This document shows positions 1 through 7,575 of a DNA stretch of 64,000 bases, one piece after another (positions within the stretch are counted from its first letter, which is position 1; every line of letters begins with the position of its first letter). The DNA lies in the NCBI RefSeq assembly GCF_900103215.1, contig NZ_FNGV01000012.1, forward strand, positions 1 through 64,000, given 5' to 3'. The DNA is from Kriegella aquimaris. Lineage in GTDB: Bacteria > Bacteroidota > Bacteroidia > Flavobacteriales > Flavobacteriaceae. Made by a program: the position numbers and the translations under genes. A model generated the notes under the pieces. That model ran no database searches. It was not told the DNA's origin and saw nothing but the letters and a program-made list of their open reading frames with translations.

Positions 1-150
1 ACATTCCTCCCCTTGGGGCGAAACGTGCCTACGCTGTCTTTGCAATATTTCAATGAACTCCTTAAAAAACGTCCCCGCCATCGGGGCCGCCGCTCTCGAT
101 CTCTCCTGTCGTACAGGACCTGAATCCTGTCCCTGTGTCTCTAAGCGGGT
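1..150 (-). other. Leader of an rRNA operon running off the left edge
   Basis: Read on the minus strand, this stretch starts just after a strong promoter and ends with a block (about 30-57, minus strand TTCATTGAAATATTGCAAAG) resembling the conserved segment upstream of 16S rRNA in flavobacteria. It holds GC-rich hairpins (ACAGGA/TCCTGT at about 116-133 and CCCCG/CGGGG at about 73-86) typical of rRNA precursors. No protein signal is convincing here; the short open frame across it is accidental. The 16S gene would lie outside the window, so the call rests on leader resemblance and promoter strength. Confidence 0.6.
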
Positions 151-182
151 GCAAATATACGACCCTTTTCGACACTGCCAAA
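150..182 (-). promoter_or_regulatory. Strong leftward promoter (rrn proximal promoter)
   Basis: The minus strand has TTTG (179-182), a 19-bp spacer and TATATTTGC (151-159), an essentially perfect match to the Bacteroidota sigma-A consensus TTTG-N19-21-TAnnTTTG. It fires into the rRNA-like leader. Confidence 0.75.
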
Positions 183-287
183 TAAAAATGAAAAAAACTT
201 TTTTTATCCCTCTCCGGCAAAAACAACACGATCAATGAACGTGGCCCGAAGGCCGTTTCCCTACTACGACTTACATCGTTTCGGGCT

Positions 288-319
288 GCAAATCTACAAC
301 CTTTTCAATACTACGCAAC
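288..319 (-). promoter_or_regulatory. Upstream tandem leftward promoter (rrn distal promoter)
   Basis: The minus strand has GTTG (316-319), a 19-bp spacer and TAGATTTGC (288-296). It resembles the promoter about 135 bp further downstream and has a similar A/T-rich upstream block. Tandem promoters are common for rRNA operons. Confidence 0.6.
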
Positions 320-330
320 ACTTTTTTCAT

Positions 331-716
331 GCGTTTTTTATTTTTCCGAAAAAAGGAGTTCTAATATACTGAATATCAAGCAATCCTACAAGGATAAAAA
401 TGAAAAAAAATATTGATTTGAGAGTACCTCCTTTTTAAACAGAAATAACATTCATTATAATAAGACAGCCAATTAGAGCCTCTCACATAATACCTATAAA
501 TCATAAGCAACTGAATCACAAATATGTACACTCGTAGACCCCTGAAAAAATGCCAAATAGTTTAATACAAGCAAAAGAAATCGGGGATTTACGTAAAATA
601 GAATACTACATCACAAGAAATCACAATTACTAATTGGTAAACCTTACCAACTCCAATTAAAAGAGCCGTCATTTAAACGCTTTAGAATGGATAAAACGAA
701 GTATTGAAGCAGTTTG
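331..716. other. Non-coding A/T-rich gap
   Basis: About 390 bp separate the promoter region from the porin gene. I see no credible gene on either strand. The only structure is a short inverted repeat, TTGGTAA/TTACCAA (634-650), without a T-run, so it is not a convincing terminator for the leftward porin gene. Confidence 0.5.
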
Positions 717-2717
717 TCAAGAAAAGAAATTCCAGACTAGCCCAAAACGGATAACAAAATCACGGTAGGGATAGTTGGGTGCAGCATAGAAATTATAACT
801 CTTCCCAAACGAAGAATTAAAATGCTCTGCCTTTAAATAGATTCGTGTTTGCTGTATTCTGGCATTGATAAAGAAATCCAACATGGGGAAGCCACCCAAT
901 TTTTCTTTGTTTTGAATGTAGAACTCACCCAACACAGGATTATAGGCATCTATATTATAAGCCGTAAAGTATTTAAGGGTAATACCTGTTTGTAAGAACA
1001 TAGCCTTCTTAAATACATCGGAAGAAAAATACAAGGTGTTTCTAGTTACAAATTGAGGCAGATTCAAAACATTGTTCGCCTGTGAGACATTTTGATACAT
1101 TAAGGTATTGTTCAAAGCAAAACTACCGACCCTAAACTCTTTACGGTATTGTACTTTGGTATGGTTCAAGATATTCTTTTCTTGAAAGGGCTTTACCGTC
1201 GCTTGCTCTTGATCATCCTCTAACACAATACCGGGAGCTGAAGCGAAATAGGAATAATTACCGACTGTTGTATAATCCAAAGATAAATCTCCCCAAACCT
1301 TGGAATCAAAATTAACGCGGAGTCCATTTACCTTCTCCTTCTCAAAAGCCGACGTGTTCTGCCAATTATAATTGGTATAATCACTTTGATACAATAAAAA
1401 GTTGAAGTCTGGCATCGACGTTGAGGAATGCACCCCGAGTCTAAACTTGTTCTTTTCATTAAACTTATAGGTTGCCGAAGCATCTAAAATGCTTCCGGTG
1501 AGATCCCCGACCAGATTATACTTAACCCTTCCTTCTATACCTAGCTTACCAAACTGTTTCGAATAACTGCCGCCTAAAGCTATTTCCTCCCCATTTAATC
1601 GGTTTTGAATACGCTGGGTGGCCGTAATCAAGATACTATTGAAAAAATAATCGTAATTATAGAGACTAATATTTCCTTCTAGCCTGCCCAAGGTCAAATT
1701 ATTAAATACTACATTAAATTCATTGAACATTGTTTTCAAGTTGGCCTTATCGTCAATACTACTTAAAAGGCCATCCCCGAAATAATCGTTTTGGGCGGTT
1801 TGCTGATATTGATAATACTTGGTTTCGTAGCTAAATTTATGCCCAATCGATAATGCCGTTCTTTCCGCCATACTAGAATCTTTTTGGCTTCGTAGCAGTT
1901 TATAGATATGATCGAGATAGTAGCGTTTACCCAATATCTTACTCTCGGCGTCGGCAAACCTAACATCAACTCTTATTCTATTTGTAAAATTATCGTCTCC
2001 GGATTCAAATTGCTCTTCTTTATTACTCAACCCCCCATTTTCTTCGCTTAGTATATCTTGTGCCGCTATATGTGCTCTCAATCGATACTTTCCGTTTTTG
2101 GTCACATAGTTGGTGGTCGTTCTAAAGTTTCCTGATTCGGCTTCACTCCATTGATATTTTCCCATAGACCGAAAACCCTTATAGTGCAGCGAAAAGTTGA
2201 GTCGCTCGGATGTATTAAAAGTCAACATGGCATCTAACAACTGGCCTTGCTCAAATGTCGTCTTAAAAAAAAGATCGGTCATCGGCGTAGCAACATTATA
2301 GTAATCAATACCTTCTATCTCTAAATAATTGAAGGTCTTTGCTCTTGCCCCCATTTTAGGATACATATCGAAACGTTCAAAATCAACACCCAATTTGGTA
2401 TAAGGTTGGCCGACGTTTGCAAAAGGCATCAATTCAAAATCATCTTTTCGCAGGTAATTATACCTATACTCCTTCTGTATCGTCAAGGTGGTATCTAAAA
2501 AGGTAGTATCACGAGCATGGGAGATAATCTTATAGTCTTTAATCGTGACGGTCTTTTCATCTGGGCCTACCCTTTGCCCTTTCGCCAATTGTTCTCGGCT
2601 ATTCATCTTCAGTTGCCCCGAAGAATCTCGATCTCTTTCAGGCGGTCTGGCATCATCTTGGGAAAATATAGAGAAGTTAAAAAAGATGGAAAGAAGAAAA
2701 AAGAGGATATATCTCAT
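717..2717 (-). CDS. Putative porin (Porin_10-like outer membrane beta-barrel)
   Basis: A 666-aa exported protein whose N-terminal signal peptide (about 1-19) ends in FSQ. The mature part opens with a charged linker, then long alternating aromatic/polar strands expected of an outer membrane beta-barrel, ending in a terminal Phe-Ser after WNFF. Composition, length and position beside RNase HII match the 'putative porin' family of Flavobacteriia (PF14121-like). The substrate is unknown. It is divergent from rnhB with a roughly 300-bp spacer. The barrel call is firm; the family name comes from recognition, not a search. Confidence 0.75.
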   Translation of the reverse strand: MRYILFFLLSIFFNFSIFSQDDARPPERDRDSSGQLKMNSREQLAKGQRVGPDEKTVTIKDYKIISHARDTTFLDTTLTIQKEYRYNYLRKDDFELMPFANVGQPYTKLGVDFERFDMYPKMGARAKTFNYLEIEGIDYYNVATPMTDLFFKTTFEQGQLLDAMLTFNTSERLNFSLHYKGFRSMGKYQWSEAESGNFRTTTNYVTKNGKYRLRAHIAAQDILSEENGGLSNKEEQFESGDDNFTNRIRVDVRFADAESKILGKRYYLDHIYKLLRSQKDSSMAERTALSIGHKFSYETKYYQYQQTAQNDYFGDGLLSSIDDKANLKTMFNEFNVVFNNLTLGRLEGNISLYNYDYFFNSILITATQRIQNRLNGEEIALGGSYSKQFGKLGIEGRVKYNLVGDLTGSILDASATYKFNEKNKFRLGVHSSTSMPDFNFLLYQSDYTNYNWQNTSAFEKEKVNGLRVNFDSKVWGDLSLDYTTVGNYSYFASAPGIVLEDDQEQATVKPFQEKNILNHTKVQYRKEFRVGSFALNNTLMYQNVSQANNVLNLPQFVTRNTLYFSSDVFKKAMFLQTGITLKYFTAYNIDAYNPVLGEFYIQNKEKLGGFPMLDFFINARIQQTRIYLKAEHFNSSFGKSYNFYAAPNYPYRDFVIRFGLVWNFFS

Positions 2718-2894
2718 TAAAAAAATTAATTGCCCTGCGGGGCATTAAACTAATTCCGGGTAGTTGCTCTCTCATTTTGCACGTGCCGGTGGGATCAATT
2801 CAACCGAAGAACCGGCTCAGGGTTTCATATAGCCCCAAGTTAATTCAACTATTTTAAAAAAGGCCATAGACGGTTATTAAAATAATATCAATAA

Positions 2895-2902
2895 CAAAGG
2901 TA
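2895..2902 (-). promoter_or_regulatory. Possible -7 element for the putative porin gene
   Basis: The minus strand reads TACCTTTG, matching TAnnTTTG, about 180 bp upstream of the porin start. No good TTG lies at the right distance upstream, so this is a weak call. Confidence 0.3.
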
Positions 2903-3020
2903 ATTTTTTTGTTGCTAATGAAATGTGAAAGTTTAACAACAAACTATTTAGCACCTATACAAGTGATATTAATTGCCGATTCGTGCGATTCATATTATCT
3001 TGTCACAGATAAAATTTTTA

Positions 3021-3623
3021 ATGAGCTTGTTAAGACCCTACTACAAATTTGTTGACGAAATTGGCACTGACGAAGCCGGCAGAGGCTGTCTCGCAGGCCC
3101 AGTAACCGCTGCGGCCGTATTATTACCTAACAATTACTCTAATGAAATACTTAACGATTCAAAGTTGCTATCGCATAAAAAGCGAGTTTATTTGAAGCCC
3201 CTTATAGAAGAAGAAAGTTTAAGTTTTGGGGTGGCACATATATTTCCCTCCGAAATAGATGAAATAAACATTCTAAATGCATCAATAAAGGCCATGCACA
3301 AGGCCATAGACCAATTAAAAGACCCTCCGAAATTTATCATTGTTGATGGGAACCGATTTAAACCCTATCAAGACATTTTATATGAATGCATCATAAAAGG
3401 TGACAGCAAATACATGAGTATCGCTGCGGCATCGGTACTCGCAAAAACCTATCGCGATGCATATATGGAAAGAATACATGAAGAATACCCCATGTACAAT
3501 TGGAAAAAGAATAAAGGATACCCTACCCGCGAACACCGCAATGCCATTCGAGAATTTGGGACTACAAAATACCACCGTAAAAGTTTCCGTCTACTACCAG
3601 ATCAGCTGTCACTCGATCTTTAG
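3021..3623 (+). CDS. rnhB: Ribonuclease HII
   Basis: A 200-aa enzyme that cuts the RNA strand of RNA-DNA hybrids and initiates removal of misincorporated ribonucleotides. The first catalytic acids are in DEAGRG (D17, E18), followed by DSKLL, then VDGN (D110) and the conserved AAASVLAK block with a nearby RD pair. I chose the ATG at 3021 rather than 2973 because family members begin only a few residues before the GTDEAGRG motif; the extra 16 residues look non-family. It is a single gene, transcribed away from the porin. Confidence 0.95.
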   Translation: MSLLRPYYKFVDEIGTDEAGRGCLAGPVTAAAVLLPNNYSNEILNDSKLLSHKKRVYLKPLIEEESLSFGVAHIFPSEIDEINILNASIKAMHKAIDQLKDPPKFIIVDGNRFKPYQDILYECIIKGDSKYMSIAAASVLAKTYRDAYMERIHEEYPMYNWKKNKGYPTREHRNAIREFGTTKYHRKSFRLLPDQLSLDL

Positions 3624-3867
3624 ACCAGCACACAATTGCGTACCACTTATACATAAAAACTACCCGATCGTACAAAAATCACATGAATATCAGACCACAT
3701 GGATTATTTTTAGTTTAGATGAAAAACAGCGGTAAGAAAAGGGTTACAACCATAGTAATTTACTTTAATAAAGGCTTACAAACATCTCTTTTTTAGCGCT
3801 TTGAGACTTGAAAATGATTTTAACCCTAATTAAGTTTTTGTTACTTTAAAATACTAAAATAAATATC

Positions 3868-5220
3868 ATGGAAGCTATTCCCCGCCTCACACGCTTAATG
3901 ACATCTTTGTTACTAATGTTCGTGTTTTTTCCTGTAAACGGACAATTGTTAAAAAAGCTTGGTAAAAGGGCTGAAAAGGCTGCAGAGCGAACCATTGAGC
4001 GCAGGGTCGAAAAGGAAACCACGGAAAAAACAGATCAAGTGCTCGATAGCATTTTAGAACCCGGTCAAAAGAAAGACCCAACTCCCAAGACGGGCCAATC
4101 TGCCCCTATTCCCCATGATACTGGTTCCGCAAAAAACCCGGGAACAGGAAATCAAAAACAAATTGGAGAAAATTCAGGAATGCAGACCGGTGAGAGTGGT
4201 CCAAAATCGATTACCGTATATAGTAAGTTCGATTTTGTTCCTGGGGATAAAACGTTGTTTTTCGACGATTTCTCCAACGATTTTATTGGTGATTTTCCTT
4301 CGAAATGGAATACTAATGGAGGGGGTGAGATTGTAACCATGAACGATTCACCCGAAAAATGGTTCGAATTAATTTCGGGCTATGGTCTTTATTTCATTCC
4401 GGATGTACCCATTTTACCCGAAGAATATACTATCGAGTTTGATGTTTTGGCCTTGGGATTGGACAATAAGACTTCATCTACCGCCATATTGCGCGTTGCC
4501 TTGAGTGATGATGACAAATTTAAGGACGGGGCCAACTTTGTGCATGCCCACCTTCCTTTCTGCCAATATTCCGCAATTGGAATCACCATGGCAAACCACA
4601 TCAATAACAAACGTGAAATATATAGTACAGTAAGAGCCGACCTTCGGGAAGAAGTATTGAATAGACCCCATATATCCATTGCCGTGAACAAAGAACGTTT
4701 TCGCCTCTGGGTAAATGAGGAAAAGCACATAGATATCCCCAGAATTGTACCTCAAGGAGCTGTCTTAAAAACCTTAAAATTCCATATGAATAACTTTAAG
4801 GATGGAAAGGAGCGCATCTTCATTACGAATTTAAAGGTAGCCGAAGGAGGTCTTGATTTAAGAAGAACCCTTATTTCAGAAGGAAAAGTGTCGACCAACG
4901 GAATCCTTTTCGATAGTGGTTCAGCCAATATACAACCGCAATCTATGGGCATTATTCGTCAGATTTCACAAGTTCTGCAACAAGAAACCACTATGAAACT
5001 AAAAATAGTGGGCCATACCGATGCCGATGGCGAAAATGCCACCAATTTAGAGCTTTCACAAAAACGGGCAGATGCCGTTAAGAACGCTTTAGTCTCAATA
5101 TATTCGATCGGGGCCGATAGGTTGTCTACTGAGGGTAAAGGAGAAACCGAACCCATTGGTGATAACTCAAACGCCGATGGCAAAGCACAAAATAGGAGAG
5201 TAGAGTTCATTAAACAATAA
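3868..5220 (+). CDS. OmpA-family peptidoglycan-binding envelope protein
   Basis: A 450-aa exported protein. A signal peptide ending near VNGQ is followed by a charged Lys/Glu/Arg-rich segment (about 30-65), a low-complexity Pro/Gly/Ser/Thr linker, a central region (about 120-325) that looks like an all-beta concanavalin-type domain, and a C-terminal OmpA domain (about 335-450). The latter shows the ILFDSGSANI start and GHTDADG...NLELSQKRADAV core used to bind diaminopimelate in peptidoglycan. There is no beta-barrel, so it probably bridges the wall and an unknown ligand. A second Met at codon 10 could also start. It lies 34 bp upstream of the next gene, probably co-transcribed. Confidence 0.8.
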   Translation: MEAIPRLTRLMTSLLLMFVFFPVNGQLLKKLGKRAEKAAERTIERRVEKETTEKTDQVLDSILEPGQKKDPTPKTGQSAPIPHDTGSAKNPGTGNQKQIGENSGMQTGESGPKSITVYSKFDFVPGDKTLFFDDFSNDFIGDFPSKWNTNGGGEIVTMNDSPEKWFELISGYGLYFIPDVPILPEEYTIEFDVLALGLDNKTSSTAILRVALSDDDKFKDGANFVHAHLPFCQYSAIGITMANHINNKREIYSTVRADLREEVLNRPHISIAVNKERFRLWVNEEKHIDIPRIVPQGAVLKTLKFHMNNFKDGKERIFITNLKVAEGGLDLRRTLISEGKVSTNGILFDSGSANIQPQSMGIIRQISQVLQQETTMKLKIVGHTDADGENATNLELSQKRADAVKNALVSIYSIGADRLSTEGKGETEPIGDNSNADGKAQNRRVEFIKQ

Positions 5221-5254
5221 TCCGAAATATTTCAAATCAACTGTAACCTAAAAT

Positions 5255-5959
5255 ATGAAAATGAAAAAATTAGCATTGACCTCAATCTTATGTACGCTTA
5301 TCGTCTTAAGTATCACTGCACAAGATAATTGCAGTAAATACTACCCTTTGGTCGAAGGGGCTTCTTTTCAATATACCATTTATAACAAAAAAGGGAAGAC
5401 CGATGGGATTACCGATTACAAAATTACCAACGTTGCCAATTCAGGTGGTTCAACTTCAGCAACTTTTGACATTAAATTTACTGACGATAAGGGTAAAGAT
5501 ATATTTAACACCGATTATAATATCAGTTGTTCCGAAGATGGCATAAAAATCGACTATGCCTCGCTTTTTCCCTCATCAATGATGAAGCAATATGAAGACA
5601 TGGGCATTGAAATGGATATTAGCGGTACTGACATTAAAATACCCAATGACCTCAGCGTGGGCAAAGAATTGCAAGATGCGAATGTTTCGGTTTCGATGAA
5701 CATGAGCGGCATTAAAATGAATACTACTGTAGATACGTCAAACAGAAAAGTCGAGAAAAAAGAAAGTGTTACCACAGCTGCTGGCACCTTTGACTGTTAC
5801 CTTATTACCGAAACCAGTACTTCAAAAACCATGGGAGCAACTATTGAGACCGACAATAAACTTTGGCTCGCCGAAGGGGTAGGCATGGTCAAACAAGAAT
5901 CATACAAAAAGAACGGCAATTTAATGAGTCGTATGGAATTAACGAAGTTTAGCAAGTAG
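5255..5959 (+). CDS. Secreted TapB/DUF3108-like protein
   Basis: A 234-aa protein with a signal peptide ending in ITAQ. The mature protein opens with CSKYYPLVEGASFQY, then alternating beta strands and a TTAAGTFDCYLI block followed by a 'LWLAEGVGMVKQE' type strand, the pattern of DUF3108/TapB-like lipocalin-shaped envelope proteins. The biochemical role is unknown. It follows the OmpA-family gene by 34 bp, so a two-gene envelope unit is likely. The start has tandem Mets (MKMKK), and either could be used. Confidence 0.65.
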   Translation: MKMKKLALTSILCTLIVLSITAQDNCSKYYPLVEGASFQYTIYNKKGKTDGITDYKITNVANSGGSTSATFDIKFTDDKGKDIFNTDYNISCSEDGIKIDYASLFPSSMMKQYEDMGIEMDISGTDIKIPNDLSVGKELQDANVSVSMNMSGIKMNTTVDTSNRKVEKKESVTTAAGTFDCYLITETSTSKTMGATIETDNKLWLAEGVGMVKQESYKKNGNLMSRMELTKFSK

Positions 5960-6176
5960 CGAATCATTAAGAAAGAAAGACCAGTCCACGTAATCTTGAG
6001 GTTGTGGCTTTTGATAAATATTATTGATCAAAACCGGAATCTCGGGGGGGTTAGATATTGGATGAATTTCAGGGTGATAATGATTAACAGATTAGCTAAA
6101 AACTTGAACCCAATAACAGTTAACCTATTTGTTTTTTATTCATAAACTAAAAAACAAACCCTGTAAACTACGCATT

Positions 6177-7442
6177 ATGAAAATATACGTTTTGCTTTTT
6201 TTTGTCATTTTTTTGACCGCATGTGATAAATTGGATGACCAAAATACCGACAAACTACCCATCACAAAAGAGTCGACAATCAAATTCTCTAAAAATCAAA
6301 TGATTGTTCAATTCGATGATTCATGGGAGGGGAATGACAAAGATACTTTGAGAGACAACTTCTCCTTTATATCTCCCCCGGAAAAATGTAAATGTGGAGA
6401 CCCCAACATTGAATTATGGACTATAGACACCACCGCCACAGATACAGATATTGAAAGAGCAAGAGACCGCTTAAATAGAAATAGCGGAGGCGGAAGAGTC
6501 AAGGGTGATATCGATTTTGAAATTACAATTCCGATTGATAAACAGATTGCCGCAGGTGGTGATGATAATGGTTCATCTACCCTGGGAGTAGATGATGATG
6601 TTGTCATCGCCATTATCGACACAGGAATAGACTATTATTATGATAGTATCGATTATGAATATTTATTAGATACGGAAGGGCTCATTTGTGACAATAGTTA
6701 TACCGGTTGGGACTTTGTTGACGATTCAGATAATCCAATTGATAAACATGGCCACGGCACCTACGTTACTAAAATCATTAGAAATATTCTGGAACCCGAT
6801 GGGATCGGATTTAAAATTATACCATTGAAGGTCTTCAATGAAAATGGTAAAGGAAATTACTCAGACCTTGTCTGTGCTTTTGGCTACCTGAACAAATTCG
6901 AGGAGGCGGCAGGTAAAAATATCGATATTGTCAATGCCAGTTTTGGAGGCACCATGACCGTAGCTGAATTCAATGGCTTAACACTTTTGCCCGATCTCAT
7001 CGAAAAACTTGGGGATGATACAGTAATTGTGGCTTCGGCCGGTAATGAAGGAAAAGAAATTGACACGGGCGACATACGTCATTTCCCTTCAGGATTTGAT
7101 TCTCCCAATATCTTAGCAGTTGGAGGTTATGGCCTTGATTCGAGCGGAGCCATTGAAATACACGCTTCTTCAAATCGCGGAACCAGCAGCATCGATTTGG
7201 CCACGCTCTACGGGCCTTACAATCTGGAATTCAACGCCACCTCTGCACCAATTACCATAACCAATCTTCAAGGCACTTCATATGGCGCCGCCTATGTTAG
7301 CGGAATCGCCGCAAAAGAAAAAGGTAATAATATGGCTATACCCAACTTAAGAGGTCATGTTCTAAATTTAACCGAACCCATAAGTAGCTTAAACAGCTTT
7401 GTAGCCGAAGGGCGGGTTATAGAACAACCACCGACACCCTAA
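6177..7442 (+). CDS. Subtilisin-family (S8) serine peptidase lipoprotein
   Basis: A 421-aa predicted lipoprotein (lipobox LTAC, Cys about residue 16) with an N-terminal propeptide-like region and an S8 catalytic domain. The triad is D148 in IIDTGID, H193 in GHGTY and S368 in GTSYGAA; ASAGNEG supplies the oxyanion Asn. The His motif is GHGTY rather than the common GHGTH, and the Ser motif lacks the usual MAAP. I start at 6177 because it places the signal peptide at the N terminus. It is probably an outer-membrane-anchored protease. It sits just upstream of the CHAT protease but ends in its own terminator. Confidence 0.88.
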   Translation: MKIYVLLFFVIFLTACDKLDDQNTDKLPITKESTIKFSKNQMIVQFDDSWEGNDKDTLRDNFSFISPPEKCKCGDPNIELWTIDTTATDTDIERARDRLNRNSGGGRVKGDIDFEITIPIDKQIAAGGDDNGSSTLGVDDDVVIAIIDTGIDYYYDSIDYEYLLDTEGLICDNSYTGWDFVDDSDNPIDKHGHGTYVTKIIRNILEPDGIGFKIIPLKVFNENGKGNYSDLVCAFGYLNKFEEAAGKNIDIVNASFGGTMTVAEFNGLTLLPDLIEKLGDDTVIVASAGNEGKEIDTGDIRHFPSGFDSPNILAVGGYGLDSSGAIEIHASSNRGTSSIDLATLYGPYNLEFNATSAPITITNLQGTSYGAAYVSGIAAKEKGNNMAIPNLRGHVLNLTEPISSLNSFVAEGRVIEQPPTP

Positions 7443-7450
7443 ACATAAAC

Positions 7451-7483
7451 AAGGATCCCGATTTTCAATCGGGATCCTTGTTT
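7451..7483 (+). terminator. Rho-independent terminator after the S8 peptidase
   Basis: A perfect 13-bp stem (AAGGATCCCGATT / AATCGGGATCCTT) with a 3-nt loop is followed by GTTT. It separates the S8 gene from the CHAT gene transcriptionally. Confidence 0.85.
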
Positions 7484-7540
7484 AATGAAAAATAATTAAC
7501 GCATTTCGATTCTCATAGACCAATTGTAGGCATGGCCCTT

Positions 7541-7572
7541 TTTGTTGGCACCATGAATATGTACTATATTTA
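7541..7572 (+). promoter_or_regulatory. Promoter of the TPR-CHAT gene, possibly giving a leaderless mRNA
   Basis: TTTG (7541-7544), a 20-bp spacer and TATATTTA (7565-7572) fit the Bacteroidota consensus with one change in the last base of the -7 box. The ATG begins only 3 bp after the -7 box, so transcription would start at or beside the start codon. Confidence 0.6.
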
Positions 7573-7575
7573 ATT

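Noticed and set aside
53-238. 61-aa plus-strand frame at the left edge
   Set aside because: It runs opposite to the rRNA-type leader and across its promoter, with no protein-like features.
6009-6033. Hairpin TTTTGAT/ATCAAAA after the TapB-like gene
   Set aside because: A/T-only, long loop and no T-run, so not convincing as a terminator.
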